Shown here in pieces: positions 61,325-64,000 of a stretch of DNA of 64,000 nt; position 1 is the stretch's first letter; each line of letters starts with the position of its first letter. Below the pieces are notes generated by a model, which saw nothing but the letters and a program-made list of their open reading frames with translations, had not been told where the DNA came from and searched no databases. The stretch is from Bradyrhizobium sp. U87765 SZCCT0048 (GTDB lineage Bacteria; Pseudomonadota; Alphaproteobacteria; Rhizobiales; Xanthobacteraceae), in NCBI RefSeq assembly GCF_018131225.1, contig NZ_JAFCMM010000003.1, forward strand, positions 632,001-696,000, in the 5' to 3' direction. The position numbers were made by a program, and so were the translations under genes.

Positions 61325-62665
61325 TTACGTATTCTGCGCGGTTTTCGTCTGGGGAAAACAGGCGGTAAAAGTCGCGCCCTTGGCGGGCACGCTCTCGATC
61401 AGCAGACGGCCGCGATGACGGTTAAGAATGTGTTTTACCAAGGATAATCCGAGCCCGGTGCCACCCTGGTTGCGGCTGTCGCCGACATCCACCCGGTAGA
61501 AGCGCTCGGTCAGCCGCGGCAGGTGTTCGGGGGCGATGCCGGGACCGAAATCCCGCACCAGAACCCGCACCTCGGGGGCGCCATCGGTCGAATTCGCCAT
61601 TACCAGCGACACGATGACACGGCCACCGGAGGCGCCGTATTTCAGGGCGTTCTCGATCAGGTTCTCGAACAGCCGCAGCAGCTCCTCGCGGTCGCCGGCA
61701 ATGGCGATCGGCAGGGTCGGCAGGTCGACCTCGATGGCCACCTGGCGCTCCTTGGCCAGAGACTCCAGGCCATCCACCACCTGGCGGATGATGGTGACGA
61801 TATCCACCGAAGTGTCCGGGCGGACATGGGCGCTGAGCTCGACCCGCGACAGCGACAAGAGGTCGTCGATCAGGCGGGCCATGCGCGTCGCCTGGGCATG
61901 CATGATGGCGAGGAAACGCTCGCGCGCCTTTGGATCTTCACGCGCCGGCCCCTGCAGGGTGTCGATGAAGCCGGACAGCGCCGCCAATGGCGTGCGCAGC
62001 TCATGGCTGGCGTTGGCGACGAAGTCGGCACGCATCTCCTCGACCCGGCGCAGCGGCGTCTGGTCGTGGAAAGTCATCAGCATGCAGTAGTCGGAGCCGC
62101 CGAACGCGGTCGGCACGGCGATCGGGGTGACGATCAGCTCCATCCAGCGATCGACGGGAACATGATCGAGATAGGTGGTGCGCTTGGGTTCGGCGGTGGC
62201 AATCGCCTGGCGCAGCGCCGTGATGATCTCCGGCGAGCGCAGCGCGAACTGCGCCAGTTCGCCCTTGCGCAGCGCCGGCGCGAGCTGGCCTGCCGCCGTG
62301 TTGAAATGCAGCACCCGTCCGGCCCGGTCGAGCAGCACCGCCGGGTCGGGCATGCCCTCGACAACGGCACGCACCACTGGCGTCTCGACCGGAACCGCGC
62401 CGACGCCCTCGCCGCGTGCCTGCTCGGCATCGTGCAGCCGCCAGGGGATCAGCGCGCCGGCGACCAGGCAGACGAACACCGCAAGCGCCCGCGGAAAGGA
62501 AACGTCGCCGAACACCACAAGCGCCCCGAGCGCCAGCGCCCCGGCCACCAGGATAATGGCGGCCCGGCGCAGCCGTTCCGACCATTGCGACATCAGGGGA
62601 GAAGGGGTGGTCCGGCCAGACAGGCCCAGGTCGCGGTCCCGCTCGGTCTGGTCAGATGCCGCCAT
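61325..62665 (-). CDS. phoR: Phosphate regulon sensor histidine kinase PhoR
   Basis: 446 residues from ATG 62665; a GTG one codon upstream is possible. Two membrane segments lie in residues about 30-75. A PAS-like domain ('VVEGMPDPAVLLDRAGRVLHFNTAAGQL') follows. The HisKA box is 'FVANASHELRTPLAALSGFIDTL' with His221, then the N-box 'RLFENLIENALKYG' and ATP-binding glycines 'DFGPGIAPEHLPRLTERFYRVD' and 'GGTGLGLSLVKHIL'. It phosphorylates PhoB. The start overlaps the end of the upstream membrane-protein gene by 14 bp, so the two are co-translated. Confidence 0.96.
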   Translation of the reverse strand: MAASDQTERDRDLGLSGRTTPSPLMSQWSERLRRAAIILVAGALALGALVVFGDVSFPRALAVFVCLVAGALIPWRLHDAEQARGEGVGAVPVETPVVRAVVEGMPDPAVLLDRAGRVLHFNTAAGQLAPALRKGELAQFALRSPEIITALRQAIATAEPKRTTYLDHVPVDRWMELIVTPIAVPTAFGGSDYCMLMTFHDQTPLRRVEEMRADFVANASHELRTPLAALSGFIDTLQGPAREDPKARERFLAIMHAQATRMARLIDDLLSLSRVELSAHVRPDTSVDIVTIIRQVVDGLESLAKERQVAIEVDLPTLPIAIAGDREELLRLFENLIENALKYGASGGRVIVSLVMANSTDGAPEVRVLVRDFGPGIAPEHLPRLTERFYRVDVGDSRNQGGTGLGLSLVKHILNRHRGRLLIESVPAKGATFTACFPQTKTAQNT

Positions 62666-63707
62666 CACCCTGGTCCCGCAAAATCTGTGGCCTCTGCTTG
62701 GCTGTTTCGTCGAGGGTCGCGAAGGCGTCCTGCACCTTCTTGTTGCGCGCCCCTACGATGACCTCCCGAAGCGTCAGGAGCGTGACAGCCAGCACGAACG
62801 GCACCAGGTAATAGAGGACACGGAACAACAGCATGCCGGCCAGCAGCTCTTCCTTGTCGAACTGCCACAGCCCGATCAGCATCGCGGCATCGAACACCCC
62901 GAGGCCACCCGGCGAGTGCGATGCGAAGCCGAGCAGCGTCGCGGACACGAAAATGACCGCGACCACGATGAAACCGACATGGGGCTCGTCCGGCAGCAGG
63001 ATGAACATCGCCAGCGCGCAGAACCCGAGATCAATGATGCCGATGGCGATCTGCAGCAGCGTCAGCGGCCCGCCGGGCAACACCACGGTCCAGGTGCCGC
63101 GGCCGACCCGGCGCGGCTTGACCCAGACCCAGGCCACGTACCCCACCAGCGCCGCGAGAATCGCCAGCGCGATCACACGGTTGAGCAGCGGCGGCAGCTG
63201 GTCGACGGATGCCGCCGCCTCCGGGTGATAGAGCACGCCGATGCCGAGCACGGCGGCATTGCCGAGCCAGAACGTCAGGCCCGCGACGAAACAGACCTTG
63301 GCGACGTCGATCGCCGTCAGCCCCCATGCGGAGTAGATGCGATAGCGCACCGCGCCGCCGGTGAAGACGCTGGCGCCGACATTGTGCCCGATCGAATAAC
63401 TGGTGAAGCCGGCGAGCGCCGCGATGCGATAGGGCACATCGCTGCGGCCGATGGTCCGCAACGCGAACAGGTCGTAGAAGGTCAGCGTGAAGTAGGCCGC
63501 CGCGACGCACAGCCCGGCGAGGAGGATGGCGCGGCGGTCGGTTTCCCGCAGCGCCTCCATCAGGTCATCGAAGTCGAGATCCTGCAGGGAATGGTAGAGA
63601 ATGTAGCATGCGGTCGCGATGATCGTGATGCTGATCACAATGCCGATTTTTTGCAGGATTTGCCGCTCGCGCAGAACGGCGATCGTTCTGCGTATTGATC
63701 CCAGCAT
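62652..63707 (-). CDS. YbhN/MprF-type integral membrane protein (lysylphosphatidylglycerol synthase TM-like, UPF0104)
   Basis: 351 residues with about eight membrane helices. Family features are 'LAAYFTLTFYDLFALRTIGR'-like N-terminal helices, 'AALAGFTSYSIGHNVGASVFTGGAVRYRIYSAWGLTAIDVAKV' (conserved N, G and R of the flippase-like domain) and 'GFASHSPGGLGVFDAAMLIGL' near the C-terminus. It lacks the cytoplasmic aminoacyl transferase domain of true MprF, so it is a lone flippase-like or YbhN-type protein. Its stop overlaps phoR, which suggests that it is expressed with the phosphate sensor, possibly linking membrane lipid handling to phosphate status. Confidence 0.85.
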   Translation of the reverse strand: MLGSIRRTIAVLRERQILQKIGIVISITIIATACYILYHSLQDLDFDDLMEALRETDRRAILLAGLCVAAAYFTLTFYDLFALRTIGRSDVPYRIAALAGFTSYSIGHNVGASVFTGGAVRYRIYSAWGLTAIDVAKVCFVAGLTFWLGNAAVLGIGVLYHPEAAASVDQLPPLLNRVIALAILAALVGYVAWVWVKPRRVGRGTWTVVLPGGPLTLLQIAIGIIDLGFCALAMFILLPDEPHVGFIVVAVIFVSATLLGFASHSPGGLGVFDAAMLIGLWQFDKEELLAGMLLFRVLYYLVPFVLAVTLLTLREVIVGARNKKVQDAFATLDETAKQRPQILRDQGDGGI

Positions 63708-64000
63708 CTAGACCTCGAATGCCATCCTCCACGGCGCCGCGGCCCGGGCTTTTGCCCCCGCGCCGCCGCGTCGAAACTCCCCCGGCCCTGCTGTCCTAGC
63801 AGAAGCGCCGCCCCGTCGCGAGAGCACATCACGCCAGGGCGCGGCCACCCCTGCTCCGCGGCTCCATCCGGCGCTCACGTGCGGCGTCCCGGGGACGCAA
63901 ACCACGGCTTAACCACTGCCGCAGGGCTGCGCGAGTGGAAACACGGCACGGTCATTCGTCGGCCTCTGCAGATCGCGCAGGCTGCTGGCGTCATTTCGCC
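63708..64000. other. Non-coding end of window
   Basis: The 293 bp upstream of the YbhN-type gene hold no frame with a ribosome site or family features. The promoter of the ybhN-phoR operon should lie here; no clear -35/-10 or Pho box was found. Confidence 0.4.

Overview
The window is about 66% GC by eye and densely packed with single-copy chromosomal genes. It reads as the chromosome of an alphaproteobacterium of the Bradyrhizobium/Rhodopseudomonas/Afipia group (Nitrobacteraceae). The indicators are gcrA next to argD-argF-hslO, a class I lysyl-tRNA synthetase, a SAM-II riboswitch in front of metZ, and the order phoR-pstS-pstC-pstA-pstB-phoU-phoB. No transposase, integrase, phage structural gene, rRNA or CRISPR array is visible.

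Layout. 0-1 kb: 3' part of a MATE exporter. 1.2-4.7 kb: an unusual cluster with a papain-like cysteine protease carrying a propeller-like repeat domain, a 17-bp-overlapping TTG-start gene for a chagasin-type cysteine-protease inhibitor, and a HAD hydrolase with a duplicated C-terminal module. 4.7-20.5 kb: housekeeping and transport genes (pyrD, a DUF952 protein, an S24-type repressor without its catalytic dyad, lysS, a family 3 solute-binding protein, SCO1, a Crp/Fnr regulator, a PhoD-type phosphatase, an FAD dehydrogenase with an MHS transporter, an old-yellow-enzyme homologue, and an ABC-2 exporter). 21-26 kb: a complete branched-chain-amino-acid-type ABC importer (SBP-ATPase-ATPase-permease-permease).

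26-42 kb is a catabolic region of three modules with the same plan: a regulator, one or more enzymes, and an ACS-type MFS importer. The modules are (1) LacI regulator / amidohydrolase / GguC-like FAH-fold protein / MFS, with two matching TAACGTTA operators; (2) LysR / FAD aromatic hydroxylase / MFS, with a 7-7-7 inverted repeat; (3) catR / catB / catC / MFS, with an ATAC-N7-GTAT operator. A tRNA-Gly(CCC) and a REC-EAL protein with degenerate active sites lie between modules 1 and 2.

42-55 kb holds a double-length dCTP deaminase, a SAM-II riboswitch with an intrinsic terminator before metZ, an overlapping opgC-SGNH-SGNH operon, apaG, hslO-argF-argD, gcrA with a cluster of GANTC methylation sites upstream, and a Tat-exported sulfatase divergent from an IclR regulator. 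55.8-63.7 kb is the phosphate regulon on the minus strand: a YbhN/MprF-type membrane protein, phoR, a Pho box, pstS, an intrinsic terminator, then pstC-pstA-pstB-phoU-phoB.

The most novel-looking item is the protease/inhibitor pair at 1.2-3.4 kb. Other points worth checking are the tandem switch in front of metZ, the two enzyme families that have lost catalytic residues (S24 repressor, REC-EAL), the recurring intergenic palindromes at convergent gene ends, and the GANTC cluster upstream of gcrA. All functional calls were made by eye from motifs and family knowledge; no database search was run.
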